The notes: generated by a model not told the origin, from the sequence alone. Counted from the first letter of the stretch, positions 50,984 through 60,670 are shown. The stretch: 64,000 bases of DNA from Sedimentibacter saalensis (GCF_007830175.1 NZ_VLKH01000003.1:124001-188000), one strand, 5' to 3'. Numbers and translations are program-made.

Positions 50984-52924
50984 TCATTCTGCTAAATTGT
51001 ACTTTTTCATTTTGTTATAAATTGTGTTTCTTGTAACCTGCAGCATATTTGCAGTTATGGTTATATTTCCTCCGGAAATGCTGAGAGCTCTTTCAATGGC
51101 CCTTCTTTCCATGACTTCCAGCGGTTCAATATCCCTTTCAGAAAGTGTTTCAAAGGAAGCTGCAGAAAATTCTTCTGCCTGTCTTGTTGCAGCATTGTTA
51201 ATACTCCACTCATTATTAAATATTTCATTTTCTGTTATAACACTGCCGCTGCAAAGATTAACTGCTCTTTCTATTGCATTTTCCAATTCTCTGATATTTC
51301 CCGGCCAGCTGTAGCTCAATATTTTTTTCATGGCGCCCGGTGAAATGTCATTAACAGTCTTATTTAAATAATTACTTACTTTTTTAATGAAATGTCGAAT
51401 AAGTTCATGAATATCTTCCTTGCGTTCCCTTAATGAAGGAAGATTTACATGAAGAACATTAATCCTGTAATATAAGTCTTCTCTGAAAATTCCTTTTTTG
51501 CAAAGATCCAATAAATTTTTGTTTGTTGCTGCAATAATTCTTACATCAAGATCAAACACGCTGTTTCCGCCAACCCTTGTAAGTTTTCTGTCCTGAATAA
51601 CTCTTAACAGCTTAACCTGCATGTCCATTGGCATTTCCCCTATTTCATCAAGAAATATAGTACCTCCGTCAGCCAGCTCAAACTTGCCTATTCTTCCCTT
51701 GGTGGAAGCACCTGTAAACGAACCGGGTTCATATCCGAAAAGTTCAGATTCCAGAAGCTCTCTTGGAATGGCGCCGCAATTTATTGAAACAAACGGCTGT
51801 TTTCTTCTGTCGCTGTAATTGTGTATGGAATGTGCAATAAGCTCTTTTCCCGTACCGCTTTCTCCTGTAATCAATACATTTGACAGGCTGCCGGCCGCAG
51901 CTTTTGCAGTATTTATACAGTCCTGAAGCTTTGAACTTGATCCTATAATATCTTCAAAATTGAAATTGGCATAGGCACCGGTCATTTCATTTAAAAACTT
52001 GTTGACTCTTTTGATTTTTCTGAATGTATCTACAACAGTTACAACATTTCCATTTTCATCCTTTATGGGAACTGCCGTCTTAATGAAATGAATTTTAATT
52101 CCTGCTGCATTTGTAAGGAGAAACTCCTTGTCAATGTAACCTTTTCCTGTCTTCAAAACATCCAAGACAACGGGCTTGAAATCCACAACATTCGATATGT
52201 GTTTTCCGATGGATTTTTCTCTGTTCACACAAAGTATTTCTGCACCCACCTGGTTCAGGTAAGTTACAAATCCGTCCTTGTCCACTGTGAGAACACCATC
52301 TGTCAGCGTCTCAACTATTGCACTTTCGTACTTGTTCTTCTCAACAATTGCCTTGTTGATTTTTTCAGCTTCATAGCCTATGCTTATTGCTCTTGCTGAA
52401 GAAGCAATCATGCCAAGAGCATATGAACTTGCATGTTCTTTTAAGCATATAGCTGACAGCACCCCCACTATTTCACCGCCATTGTATACAGGTGCGCTCA
52501 ATGTTGCATAGTCGTGATAACACGAACAGTAATGTTCATCACCCATAAGGCAAATTGGTCTGTTTTCTGCAATTGATGTGCTGATGGAAGTGTTTCCGTT
52601 AAACTTCTCGGTAAATCTGCCTCCTAAAGGTAAGTTCATTCCAAAATCCAAGTTATAACCCTTGCATTTCTTTTCCTTTAAAATGTATCCATCCTTGTTT
52701 ACAAAAAAAATCGAGATGAAAGAGTCCATGTACTCGCACATGTTTTCCATAATTTGCTCAGACTGATGCAGCACTTCCTTGCTTTCAGCCAAAAGAAAAT
52801 CTAAATCAAATGCTGAAATATTAAAAAAACAAACATTGCTGTCCTTGTCCGTATTAAGCGCTTCACATCTTTTAAAGCCGTTCTGCACATAATCTGCATA
52901 AGTTTTAGACAATAAATTTGTCAA
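50984..52924 (-). CDS. Sigma-54-dependent EBP (GAF-PAS-AAA+-Fis), intact
   Basis: Activator of 646 residues with AcoR/DhaR-like architecture. A GAF-type sensor (about 50-180) contains a Cys/His stretch [20 protein letters not shown] domain follows (about 197-305, [21 protein letters not shown]). The AAA+ domain is complete: Walker A GESGTGKE (354-361), loop GSFTGA (401-406), Walker [11 protein letters not shown] (Asp-Glu 426-427), sensor [15 protein letters not shown] with both arginines. The Fis-type helix-turn-helix is at the C-terminus ([27 protein letters not shown]). It is next to dctPQM and their sigma-54 promoter, so it is the prime candidate activator of this whole block. The start is a TTG at 52924 after GGGAGTGA. 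Confidence 0.93.
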   Translation of the reverse strand: MTNLLSKTYADYVQNGFKRCEALNTDKDSNVCFFNISAFDLDFLLAESKEVLHQSEQIMENMCEYMDSFISIFFVNKDGYILKEKKCKGYNLDFGMNLPLGGRFTEKFNGNTSISTSIAENRPICLMGDEHYCSCYHDYATLSAPVYNGGEIVGVLSAICLKEHASSYALGMIASSARAISIGYEAEKINKAIVEKNKYESAIVETLTDGVLTVDKDGFVTYLNQVGAEILCVNREKSIGKHISNVVDFKPVVLDVLKTGKGYIDKEFLLTNAAGIKIHFIKTAVPIKDENGNVVTVVDTFRKIKRVNKFLNEMTGAYANFNFEDIIGSSSKLQDCINTAKAAAGSLSNVLITGESGTGKELIAHSIHNYSDRRKQPFVSINCGAIPRELLESELFGYEPGSFTGASTKGRIGKFELADGGTIFLDEIGEMPMDMQVKLLRVIQDRKLTRVGGNSVFDLDVRIIAATNKNLLDLCKKGIFREDLYYRINVLHVNLPSLRERKEDIHELIRHFIKKVSNYLNKTVNDISPGAMKKILSYSWPGNIRELENAIERAVNLCSGSVITENEIFNNEWSINNAATRQAEEFSAASFETLSERDIEPLEVMERRAIERALSISGGNITITANMLQVTRNTIYNKMKKYNLAE

Positions 52925-52966
52925 AAAAAATCACTCCCTAAATGAAATCATTTTCATTGCTCATTT

Positions 52967-52995
52967 ATTATACACTAGTAGAATAACTAAGTCAA
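52967..52995 (-). promoter_or_regulatory. Vegetative promoter of the intact EBP gene
   Basis: Minus strand TTGACT, 17 bases, TATAAT, about 43 bp before the start. This regulator is therefore made independently of sigma-54. Confidence 0.88.
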
Positions 52996-53059
52996 TATTA
53001 ATACTTTTTTAACAAATTTTGTCAAGAGTGATTGATTAAAATTTTATTCAATTTTATTT

Positions 53060-53950
53060 TTATTCGGCACTGCTCTTAATTTCAACACCCATTCGTTTTT
53101 CATAAATTCTTGCAACTGCGCAGTGGTCTTCATTTATTCTTCCGTCTGCTTCAAGCTCATTCATATAGTCCAATACCATTTCGGACATAGGAATTTCAAC
53201 TCCAAGTTCATTAGCAAGCAATACTGCATTTTTCAAATCTTTCTGGTGAACAGCAACTCTTGCACTTGCCTCATAATTTCTGCTGATTATTTTTGGTGCC
53301 TTTGTACTGAAGACTGCACTTCCTGCAAATCCATCCTTTATTGCATCGAACAACACCTGCGGGTCAAGACCTGCCTTAACTGCAAATGCCAGCGCTTCTC
53401 CAACAGATGCCAGATTGCATCCCACTATCATGTTGTTAGCCAGCTTTGCCACAGAACCGCAGCCTGTGCTTCCCATATACGTAACATTTGCTCCCATGCA
53501 ATGTAGCAGAGGTTGTACTTCTTGGAAAACTTCCTTGTCTCCGCCGCACATGATTGCCAGAGTTCCTTCTATGGCACCCACCTCGCCTCCGCTTACAGGA
53601 GAATCCAACAGTTTTATACCTGCTTCTTCAGCAACAGGATACATTTCACGTATTACATTAGGAGCAGTTGAACTTAAGTCTACAATTATAGTTCCTTTTC
53701 TGCCTGAACTTATTATTTTTTGAATGGTTGATTTAACTAAATCATTAGTTGGAAGACATAAAAAAATAATATCGCAGGCATTAGTTATTTCATCAGTATT
53801 ATCAACAGGAATACCGCCATTTTCTTTAAAAATATTCTTTTTTTCTTCAACTACGTCAAAGCCTACAACTTCCTGTTTGCTTTTCTTTACTAAATTCACA
53901 GCCATAGGCAATCCCATTATGCCCATTCCGATAAATCCTATTTTCTTCAA
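53060..53950 (-). CDS. Beta-hydroxyacid dehydrogenase (tartronate semialdehyde/3-hydroxyisobutyrate type)
   Basis: NAD(P)-dependent reductase of 296 residues. Rossmann motif IGFIGMGIMGLPMA at the N-terminus, substrate loop DSPVSGGEVGAIEGTLAIM (about 116-134), catalytic lysine in VAKLANNMIVG (about 165-175), and C-terminal HQKDLKNAVLLANELG. GarR (2-hydroxy-3-oxopropionate reductase) and 3-hydroxyisobutyrate dehydrogenase share this pattern, so the substrate is open. I prefer the TTG at 53950 as start: AAGGAG is nine bases upstream of it but only one base upstream of the TTG at 53959. It is separated from the dehydrogenase-complex operon by a terminator. Confidence 0.85.
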   Translation of the reverse strand: MKKIGFIGMGIMGLPMAVNLVKKSKQEVVGFDVVEEKKNIFKENGGIPVDNTDEITNACDIIFLCLPTNDLVKSTIQKIISSGRKGTIIVDLSSTAPNVIREMYPVAEEAGIKLLDSPVSGGEVGAIEGTLAIMCGGDKEVFQEVQPLLHCMGANVTYMGSTGCGSVAKLANNMIVGCNLASVGEALAFAVKAGLDPQVLFDAIKDGFAGSAVFSTKAPKIISRNYEASARVAVHQKDLKNAVLLANELGVEIPMSEMVLDYMNELEADGRINEDHCAVARIYEKRMGVEIKSSAE

Positions 53951-53980
53951 ACTAAACAACTCCTTATTTTAAATTTATTT

Positions 53981-54026
53981 CAAAAACCACAGCAATAGAT
54001 GAGCAATGCTGCTCACCTATCGCTGT
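53981..54026 (-). terminator. Terminator of the 2-oxoacid/acetoin dehydrogenase operon
   Basis: Minus-strand arms ACAGCGATAGGTGAGC and GCTCATCTATTGCTGT (two G-T or mismatch positions), 6-base loop, followed by GGTTTTTG. Confidence 0.85.
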
Positions 54027-54030
54027 TATA

Positions 54031-55428
54031 TTATCTGTTTGGTATGTGAATTGCTCTTTTTTCCACTGCCAGAGCTGCTTCTTTTATTGATTCTGCAACT
54101 GTTGGATGTGCATGAATTGTTGCAATTACTTCGTCTATTGTTGCTTCAAGAGCAATTGCCAGTGCCAATTCACCTATGAGATCTGTAGCTCTTGGTCCAA
54201 GTATGTGAGCTCCTAAAATTTCTTTGTATTTCTTTCCGGCAATTATTTTAACCATACCGTCTTCGCCCATGATCATAGATCTTCCGTTGGCTGCCAATGG
54301 GAATTTACCAACAATGTAATCAACTCCCTGAGCCTTTGCTGCTTCTTCTGTCAATCCAACAGAAGCAAATTCCGGCTTAGTATATACGCATGAAGGGTTA
54401 GTCTTGCTGTCGAATACATTGTTGTGTCCCATTGCATTTTCTGCAGCAACTTCTCCCATTGTTGAAGCAATGTGAGCAAGCATGATTTGTCCTACACAAT
54501 CTCCAATTGCATATATTCCAGGTACGTTTGTTTCCATTTTATTATTTACAGTTATTCTTCCTCTGTCATTAGCTATGCCTGCCTTTTCCAGTCCGATTGT
54601 TGCAGTGTTAGTTCTTCTTCCGATTGATATAAGAGCTTTTTCTCCTGCAAAAACCTGGTTTTTTCCGTCCGGCATTTCAACTGTAACTTCTACATTTTCT
54701 CCGGCATCCTTAAAGGACATAACCTTTGCTCCTGTAAAAATTTCAACACCTTTTTTTGCAAGCTTTGCACGTACCATCTTTGTAAGTTCGCCATCCATCA
54801 TTGGCATTATTTCATTTAACATTTCAATGATAACAATCTTGCATCCCAGTGTGCTGTAAAGTGTTGCTATCTCAACGCCTATTACACCGCCGCCAACTAT
54901 AATCATAGTCTTTGGAACTTCTTTAAGTTCAAGGGCTCCTGTTGAATCTATGCATTGTTTTGAATCAATGCCAGGAATAGGAGGTTTTGCTGGAATTGAA
55001 CCTGTAGCAATTATAAATTTATCAGCCTTTATAGTTTCTGTTCCTTTTTCAGTCTTAACTTCTATTGTGTCTTTGCTTGTAAATGCTGCTTCTCCTGAAA
55101 TAACTTTTACTTTATTAGCTGCAAGAAGTCCCTTAACACCGTTTACCAGTTGTTTTGTAACTGCTTGTTTTCTTTCCTGAACTTTTGCAAAGTCTATTTT
55201 TACATCGCTTGATACAATTCCATATTTAGCGCCTTCTTTTGCTTCTTCGAACAATTCTGCAGAATGAAGCAAAGATTTTGTTGGTATACAACCTACATTC
55301 AGACATGTTCCGCCTAAATATTGTTTTTCAACCAGTGTTACTTCTCCGCCAAGCTGTGCAGCTCTTATGGCTGCAACATATCCTCCAGGACCTCCGCCTA
55401 TTACAACTACCTTTGTTTTATCGCTCAT
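54031..55428 (-). CDS. lpdA: Dihydrolipoamide dehydrogenase (E3)
   Basis: FAD flavoprotein of 465 residues that reoxidises dihydrolipoyl-E2 with NAD+. FAD motif VVVIGGGPGGYVAAIRAAQLG, redox disulfide GGTCLNVGC (Cys42, Cys47), NAD motif MIIVGGGVIGVEIATLYSTLG (about 178-198), second FAD motif GIYAIGDCVG, and the active-site His in HAHPTVAES at the C-terminus. No lipoyl domain is fused at the N-terminus, unlike some acetoin-system E3s. The ribosome site GAAAGGAAGT is separated from ATG 55428 by a small hairpin. Last gene of the complex operon. Confidence 0.96.
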   Translation of the reverse strand: MSDKTKVVVIGGGPGGYVAAIRAAQLGGEVTLVEKQYLGGTCLNVGCIPTKSLLHSAELFEEAKEGAKYGIVSSDVKIDFAKVQERKQAVTKQLVNGVKGLLAANKVKVISGEAAFTSKDTIEVKTEKGTETIKADKFIIATGSIPAKPPIPGIDSKQCIDSTGALELKEVPKTMIIVGGGVIGVEIATLYSTLGCKIVIIEMLNEIMPMMDGELTKMVRAKLAKKGVEIFTGAKVMSFKDAGENVEVTVEMPDGKNQVFAGEKALISIGRRTNTATIGLEKAGIANDRGRITVNNKMETNVPGIYAIGDCVGQIMLAHIASTMGEVAAENAMGHNNVFDSKTNPSCVYTKPEFASVGLTEEAAKAQGVDYIVGKFPLAANGRSMIMGEDGMVKIIAGKKYKEILGAHILGPRATDLIGELALAIALEATIDEVIATIHAHPTVAESIKEAALAVEKRAIHIPNR

Positions 55429-55436
55429 AATATATT

Positions 55437-55453
55437 AGTGAGACATGCTCACT
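55437..55453 (-). other. Small hairpin between ribosome site and lpdA start
   Basis: AGTGAG-CATGT-CTCACT sits between AAGGAAGT (about 55461-55469) and the ATG at 55428. It encloses a five-codon reading frame starting GTGAGC and ending TAA. It may bring the ribosome site closer to the start, or gate translation. Confidence 0.45.
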
Positions 55454-55489
55454 AAAATTCACTTCCTTTCGATTATAATATTATGTGGA

Positions 55490-55531
55490 TATAGCCGCTT
55501 CACCCCACAAGGATTGGGAAAGCGGCCATAT
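55490..55531 (-). other. Intercistronic hairpin between E2 and E3 genes
   Basis: ATGGCCGCTTTCCC pairs with GGGTGAAGCGGCTAT on the minus strand. There is no T-run, so it is more likely an mRNA processing or stability element than a terminator. Confidence 0.5.
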
Positions 55532-55540
55532 ATGAAATGA

Positions 55541-56770
55541 TTATACGTACATGTTGTCTGGATCTTCCAGGTAGCCCTTCAAAGCTTTAAGGAATTCTGC
55601 AGCCTGTGCTCCGTCAACCACTCTGTGGTCAAATGACATGCTTAATACCATCATTGATGCAGGCACTATTTCATCATTTTCATTGACTATTGGTTTTTTC
55701 ACAATACGTCCCACACCTAAAATTGCAGCTTCAGGAAGATTTATAACAGGAGTGAAACCATCTATGTCATAGCTTCCCAAGTTGCTTATTGTAAATGTAG
55801 CTCCTGACATTTCATCAGGTGAAAGTGTGTTTGTTCTTGCTTTATTTATGAGATCCTTTGTTTCTTTTGTGATTGCTTTCAAGCCTTTGCGGTCAGCATT
55901 GCTTACAACTGGAACAATCAGTCCGTCATCTAATGCAACAGCAACTCCGATATTTATTTTGTCATGGAATATCATGCTGTCTTCTGTGATTGATGCATTG
56001 ATTTTTGGATAATTTCTTAAAGCTGTAGCACACATTTTAACAAGAATGTCAGTATAGCTGAATCTTACGTCTGCATTCTTTGCATTAAGCTTACTTCTAA
56101 GAGCTATTGTTTTGTCAACATTTACTTCTGTTGTTATTGTAACGTGAGGAGCAGTGTTCTTGCTTTGCTGCATTCTCTTTGCAATAACCTTGCGCATGTT
56201 AGTCAATGGTTTTACCACATCTGCATTTGCTGTCTGTACCGGTGCTGCAGCTGGTGCTGCTTTAACTTCCGGTGCAGCTTTCTCTACAACAGCTGGTTTT
56301 ACTTCAGCAGCCAGAACATCTTTTTGAACAATGCGTCCGTTAGGTCCTGAACCTGCTACTGTTGAAAGATCAACTCCAAGTTCTGATGCAATTTTCTTAG
56401 CCAGTGGAGATGCTTTTACTCTTCCGCCTTCTGTAACTGAGGCAGCTTTTGGCTGTGCTTCAGCCTTTGGTGCTTCAGATTGAACTTCTTCTTTTTTTGC
56501 TGCCGGAGCTGGGGCTGCACCTACCTGTTCACCTTCTGCTCCAATTATTGCCAACAATCCCTTAACAGGAATGTCTTCGCCTTCTTGTGCCACTATTTTT
56601 AATAAAACGCCTTCAACTTCGCTTTCTATTTCACTTGAAAGTTTGTCAGTTGTGATTTCAACTAATACATCTCCAACTGCTACTTTGTCGCCTACTTGCT
56701 TAATCCATTTTGCAATGGTACCCTCTTCCATGGTTAAACCAAGCTGGGGCATTATAATTTCTGTTGCCAT
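55541..56770 (-). CDS. acoC: Dihydrolipoamide acyltransferase (E2)
   Basis: Core subunit of the complex, 409 residues. A single lipoyl domain (about 1-76) with Lys43 in EITTDKLSSEIES is followed by an Ala/Pro/Lys-rich linker. The E3/E1-binding domain (about 117-153) reads VKASPLAKKIASELGVDLST and GRIVQKDVLAA. After a second linker comes the catalytic domain (about 185-409), with the active-site SFDHRVVDGAQAAEFL near the C-terminus. It transfers an acyl group, acetyl if the substrate is acetoin or pyruvate, to CoA. Lipoylation probably depends on the lplA product at 60.9 kb. Start ATG 56770 after GAGGAGGTCATTTAT. Confidence 0.93.
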   Translation of the reverse strand: MATEIIMPQLGLTMEEGTIAKWIKQVGDKVAVGDVLVEITTDKLSSEIESEVEGVLLKIVAQEGEDIPVKGLLAIIGAEGEQVGAAPAPAAKKEEVQSEAPKAEAQPKAASVTEGGRVKASPLAKKIASELGVDLSTVAGSGPNGRIVQKDVLAAEVKPAVVEKAAPEVKAAPAAAPVQTANADVVKPLTNMRKVIAKRMQQSKNTAPHVTITTEVNVDKTIALRSKLNAKNADVRFSYTDILVKMCATALRNYPKINASITEDSMIFHDKINIGVAVALDDGLIVPVVSNADRKGLKAITKETKDLINKARTNTLSPDEMSGATFTISNLGSYDIDGFTPVINLPEAAILGVGRIVKKPIVNENDEIVPASMMVLSMSFDHRVVDGAQAAEFLKALKGYLEDPDNMYV

Positions 56771-56785
56771 ATAAATGACCTCCTC

Positions 56786-57763
56786 TTACTTATTTAATAA
56801 CTTTTTAACTGCTTTTACAATGTCTGCAGGATGTGGGAAAAATGCATCTTCCAATGTTGGTGCAAACGGAGGTACAACATTTAATGCTGCAACACGTTCA
56901 ACAGGAGCATCAAGCTCATCAAATAATTCTTCAGTAATTTGTGCTGACAGCTCTCCTCCAAATCCGCTTCTTTTTACGCCTTCATGTACTACTACAACAT
57001 TGTGAGTTTTGCAAACTGATTCTTTTATTGCATCCCAATCAAGCGGAACAAGTGAACGAAGGTCTAATACTTCAACATCAATTCCTTCTTTTTCAAGTTC
57101 TTCAGCTGCTTCCAGGGCAAAATAAACCTGACGAGACCATGTGATTATTGTTACATCTTTTCCTTCACGTTTAATATCTGCTTTTCCTAATGGAATAATA
57201 TATTCTTCATCCGGAATTTCTTCTTTCTTAGCATAAAGAAGTCTGTGCTCCAAAAATACTACAGGATCGTCATCACGAATTGCTGCCTTTATAAGTCCTT
57301 TTGCATCCTTAGCAGTTGACGGGCAAACAACCTTGAGTCCAGGCATGTGTGTAAACAATGTTTCAAGGCATGATGAATGCTGTCCGGCATTTCTTCTTCC
57401 TGAACCCATAGGTGCACGAAGTACCATAGGCACTGTAACTTGTCCGCCTGTCATATATCTCATTTTTGCTGCCTGGTTCATGATAGGGTCATATGAAACC
57501 CCTATAAAGTCAACATACATGAGCTCAACAACCGGACGGATTCCTCTCATGGCTGCTCCAACAGACATTCCTAAAAATCCTGATTCACTTATAGGTGTAT
57601 CAATTACTCTATTTGGTCCAAATTCTTCAAGAAATCCTTGTGTAATGGCAAATACGTTTCCCATTTTTGCCATGTCTTCACCAAGAACTATTACATTTTC
57701 ATCTCTTAGCATTTCCTCATGAAGACCTTCGCTAATTGCTTTACTAATGCTTATTTTTTTCAT
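56786..57763 (-). CDS. acoB: 2-oxoacid/acetoin dehydrogenase E1 beta
   Basis: Beta subunit of the thiamine-diphosphate E1, 325 residues. It opens MKKISISKAISEGLHEEMLRDENVIVLGEDM. The cofactor-binding region contains DTPISESGFLGMSVGAAMRGIRPVVELMYVDF, and then LRAPMGSGRRNAGQHSSCLET. The start ATG 57763 overlaps the stop of the alpha subunit as ATGA, which fixes it; the frame is open four codons further but inside the alpha gene. Forms an alpha2-beta2 tetramer. Confidence 0.94.
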   Translation of the reverse strand: MKKISISKAISEGLHEEMLRDENVIVLGEDMAKMGNVFAITQGFLEEFGPNRVIDTPISESGFLGMSVGAAMRGIRPVVELMYVDFIGVSYDPIMNQAAKMRYMTGGQVTVPMVLRAPMGSGRRNAGQHSSCLETLFTHMPGLKVVCPSTAKDAKGLIKAAIRDDDPVVFLEHRLLYAKKEEIPDEEYIIPLGKADIKREGKDVTIITWSRQVYFALEAAEELEKEGIDVEVLDLRSLVPLDWDAIKESVCKTHNVVVVHEGVKRSGFGGELSAQITEELFDELDAPVERVAALNVVPPFAPTLEDAFFPHPADIVKAVKKLLNK

Positions 57764-58752
57764 CTTGCAACACACCTCTCATTATCACTTGAATATACGT
57801 CTGTTGTAACTTCACTTGGATCAGGCAACGGAGATTCCAATGCAAATTCAATGGCATCATTGATTTCCTTTTCCATTGCTTCATCTATGGCAGCTATTTC
57901 AGCTTCTTCTATTCCTTCAGCCAACAGTCTTACTCTGAAGTTATCAATAGGGTCTTTCTTTGCCCATTCATCTGTTATTGCTCTGTCACGGTATGCAGCG
58001 GGATCACCTTCATAGTGTCCTCTCATACGCCATGTCATACATTCAACTATTGATGGACCGTTTCCTTCACGAGCATATTCAACAGCTTGTTTAACAGCTT
58101 CATAAACAGCTATTGGATCATTTCCGTCAACCACTACTCCAGGGATGTTATATCCTTTTGCACGGTCTGAAATATATTCAACATTAGTTACAGTGTGAAT
58201 GTTAACTGAAACACCGTAATTGTTATTTTCACATAAAAATACTGCCGGCAGCTTCCAGGCAGAAGCCATGTTAATTGCTTCGTGGAATGTACCTTGGTTT
58301 GATGCGGCATCACCAAAGATTGCAACAGTAACTTCTTTTGTACCTTTAATTTTTGAAGCAAGCGCTGAGCCTGCAGCTATTGGTATACCGGCTCCAACAA
58401 TACCGTTTGCTCCAAGTATTCCCAATGAAACGTCCGCAACGTGCATTGAACCGCCCTTGCCCTGGCAATATCCTGTTTTTCTTCCAAAAAGTTCAGCCAT
58501 CATTATTTTTGTGTCTGCACCTTTTGCTATTATTTGTCCATGTCCGCGGTGTGTAGCAGTAATTAAATCTGTTTTCTCCAAAGCCTTGTTTGTTCCAGTA
58601 GCAACTGCTTCCTGACCTATTGAAGTATGAATATTTCCATACAGCATTCCTTTAGTAAAGTATTCTGTCAACTTAGTTTCAAATTTTCTGATCCTGACCA
58701 TTGTTTCATAAAAGTCAAGAAGCATTTCTTTTGAATATTTTTTGTTTTTCAA
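57760..58752 (-). CDS. acoA: 2-oxoacid/acetoin dehydrogenase E1 alpha
   Basis: Alpha subunit, 330 residues. Thiamine-diphosphate motif IFGDAASNQGTFHEAINMAS...ENNNYG (GDG variant GDA, about 154-185). RIRKFETKLTEYFTKGMLYGNIHTSIGQEA at the start and TWRMRGHYEGDPAAYRD near the end resemble AcoA more than pyruvate-type E1. Acetoin is therefore the favoured substrate, giving acetaldehyde and acetyl-CoA, but pyruvate or another 2-oxoacid cannot be excluded. First gene of acoA-acoB-acoC-lpdA, under a sigma-54 promoter. Start TTG 58752 after AGGTGGTATTTAATT. Confidence 0.92.
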   Translation of the reverse strand: MKNKKYSKEMLLDFYETMVRIRKFETKLTEYFTKGMLYGNIHTSIGQEAVATGTNKALEKTDLITATHRGHGQIIAKGADTKIMMAELFGRKTGYCQGKGGSMHVADVSLGILGANGIVGAGIPIAAGSALASKIKGTKEVTVAIFGDAASNQGTFHEAINMASAWKLPAVFLCENNNYGVSVNIHTVTNVEYISDRAKGYNIPGVVVDGNDPIAVYEAVKQAVEYAREGNGPSIVECMTWRMRGHYEGDPAAYRDRAITDEWAKKDPIDNFRVRLLAEGIEEAEIAAIDEAMEKEINDAIEFALESPLPDPSEVTTDVYSSDNERCVAR

Positions 58753-58795
58753 AATTAAATACCACCTTTCCTAATTTTACTTTTACTCAAAATAT

Positions 58796-58811
58796 AGCAA
58801 TAATTGTGCCA
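58796..58811 (-). promoter_or_regulatory. Sigma-54 promoter of the dehydrogenase-complex operon
   Basis: Minus strand TGGCAC, five bases, TTGCT: essentially perfect -24/-12, about 45 bp before the E1 alpha start. Confidence 0.9.
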
Positions 58812-58873
58812 AAATTCTTTTATCCCATGAAACCAAAAATACATAAATATAAAATTGTTCGATTTCAGGACAG

Positions 58874-60670
58874 TTACAAATCGTATTCCTTCATTTTTCC
58901 GTACAAAGTATTTCTGCCTATTCCAAGTATCTTTGCTGCCTGTGTAATGTTGCCTCCCGTATGCTCCAATGCCTTTACAACAGCAACTGCTTCAGCTTCC
59001 CTGATGCTCATGAGAGGATTTTCTTTGATCTTTATGTTTACCTTGGAAATTTTATTCTGCATGTGCTCAGGTAAAATAATATTATCCTTTGCAATACAAT
59101 AAGCATATTCAATGGCTCTCTCCAGCTCCCTGACGTTGCCGGGCCAGCACCATTTATGGAGCAAATTCCTTGCTTCTTCTGAAAGTTCTTTGTTAGTTCC
59201 ATTAATCAGATTGTATTGGTTTAATGTTTGATTTGCTATTAAATCTATATCCTCATGCCTTTCTCTCAAAGGAGGTGTTTCAATGTGAAGAGTATTTATA
59301 AGTTTATAAAGATCCTCTCTGAAATTGTTTTCTGCAACCATATCTTCAAGATTGATGCTTGAGGCACAGACAACCCTTATATCTATGGGTATTTCATTGA
59401 AGCCTCCAATCCTTACAACGGCCTTATTATTAAGTGCATTGGAAAGCTTGCTTTGAAGATCAAGGGGCATATAACCCACATTGTTTAAAAACAAAGTTCC
59501 TCCATAAGCCAGTTCTATTTTTCCAGGGCGTCCTCCTGTATTTTTTTTCGAAAAAGATCCTTCTTCATATCCGAAAAGTTCACTTTCCAAAAGATTTCTT
59601 GGAAGCGCTTCACAGTCTACAGTAACAAATGGCCCGTCGCTGCGTAGGCTGAAATTATGTATGGATTGAGCTATAATATCCTTGCCTGTACCGCTTTCTC
59701 CTTCTATTAAAACCGGGCTTTCGTTTGAACCTGCCATCTTAATCAATTTTTTAATTTCTTTTATTTGTATGGATTCACCAATTATATTGAAAATTGAATA
59801 CTTAGCTTGTGCCCCGTTCATTCTGTTAACCATAGTGGTAACTTCTCTGATACTTCTGAAAATATCCAAAACTCCAACCATTTCCCCTTTTTCATCCCTT
59901 AAGGGAATGGCAGTCTTCACAAAATGAACAACACCTCTTTTGCTTTTGAGCCTGAACTCTTTGTCAACATAACCCTTTTGTGTCTTCAATACATGAAGTA
60001 TTGTGGGCTCAAAATCTACGCCTTCAGTAATATGTTTTCCTACTACGTCTTTGTCAATTTTAAGAATTCTCATTCCTGCAGGATTTATAAATGTTATTAT
60101 TCCCTTCATATCAACAGAAAGCATTCCGTCAGATGAGGCATCAATCAGCAGTCCCCTGAAATTGTTCTGGATTTCAAGTTCTTTGTTTTTTCTGTACATA
60201 TTAGATAAATTGCTTATGGATTTGCAGATAACCGGCATGAAAGAGTTTAATACACTGCCTTCTTCTTCTTTGAATAATGTGAGAGTTATAAACGCTTTTG
60301 CTTCGGAATTGAGTTTTATTGTATATACATGGTTTAAGATGTTTCCGTAATCATATGTAACTTGTTCGAAGTCAGCACTATCATTATTTTGATTTAAAAC
60401 ACGAAGTTCTATCAACTGGTTTTCCGCTTTATTTATGTACACGCGGTTTTTAATAAGATTAATTAAAATTCCAACCTTTTCAGAGTCATTGCTCTTGTCA
60501 ACGCATAAGACCTTTGAGTTTGAATCTGTTAGCATTATAACAAAATTTTTGCTGCAAAACTGCAGGCACAACTCCCTTAAAATAGGACCGGCAAGCTTAA
60601 TAAGCCATTCGTTTTTGTCAGCAATGTTTTTGATTTGTTCATGTAAATCCACATCTTTTCGTTCCATCAT
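58874..60670 (-). CDS. EBP-like regulator with a degenerate AAA+ domain
   Basis: Protein of 598 residues placed where acoR usually lies, directly upstream of the complex operon. It has a sensor region (1-165, no domain recognised), a PAS domain (about 170-285, LLIDASSDGMLSVDMKGIIT), a AAA+ domain (about 290-520) and a Fis helix-turn-helix (GGNITQAAKILGIGRNTLYG, 572-591). Walker A GESGTGKD (324-331) is intact. However, the GAFTGA loop reads GSFSKK (371-376), the Walker B acidic pair is Asn-Asn (396-397 in GTLFLNNVG), the sensor reads ASSINL instead of ATNKNL, and the second arginine finger is Leu457 in FREDLYKLI. ATP hydrolysis and sigma-54 contact are therefore doubtful. The reading frame is open throughout, so it is not an obvious pseudogene. 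Start ATG 60670 after CGGAGGATAGGT. Confidence 0.88.
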   Translation of the reverse strand: MMERKDVDLHEQIKNIADKNEWLIKLAGPILRELCLQFCSKNFVIMLTDSNSKVLCVDKSNDSEKVGILINLIKNRVYINKAENQLIELRVLNQNNDSADFEQVTYDYGNILNHVYTIKLNSEAKAFITLTLFKEEEGSVLNSFMPVICKSISNLSNMYRKNKELEIQNNFRGLLIDASSDGMLSVDMKGIITFINPAGMRILKIDKDVVGKHITEGVDFEPTILHVLKTQKGYVDKEFRLKSKRGVVHFVKTAIPLRDEKGEMVGVLDIFRSIREVTTMVNRMNGAQAKYSIFNIIGESIQIKEIKKLIKMAGSNESPVLIEGESGTGKDIIAQSIHNFSLRSDGPFVTVDCEALPRNLLESELFGYEEGSFSKKNTGGRPGKIELAYGGTLFLNNVGYMPLDLQSKLSNALNNKAVVRIGGFNEIPIDIRVVCASSINLEDMVAENNFREDLYKLINTLHIETPPLRERHEDIDLIANQTLNQYNLINGTNKELSEEARNLLHKWCWPGNVRELERAIEYAYCIAKDNIILPEHMQNKISKVNIKIKENPLMSIREAEAVAVVKALEHTGGNITQAAKILGIGRNTLYGKMKEYDL

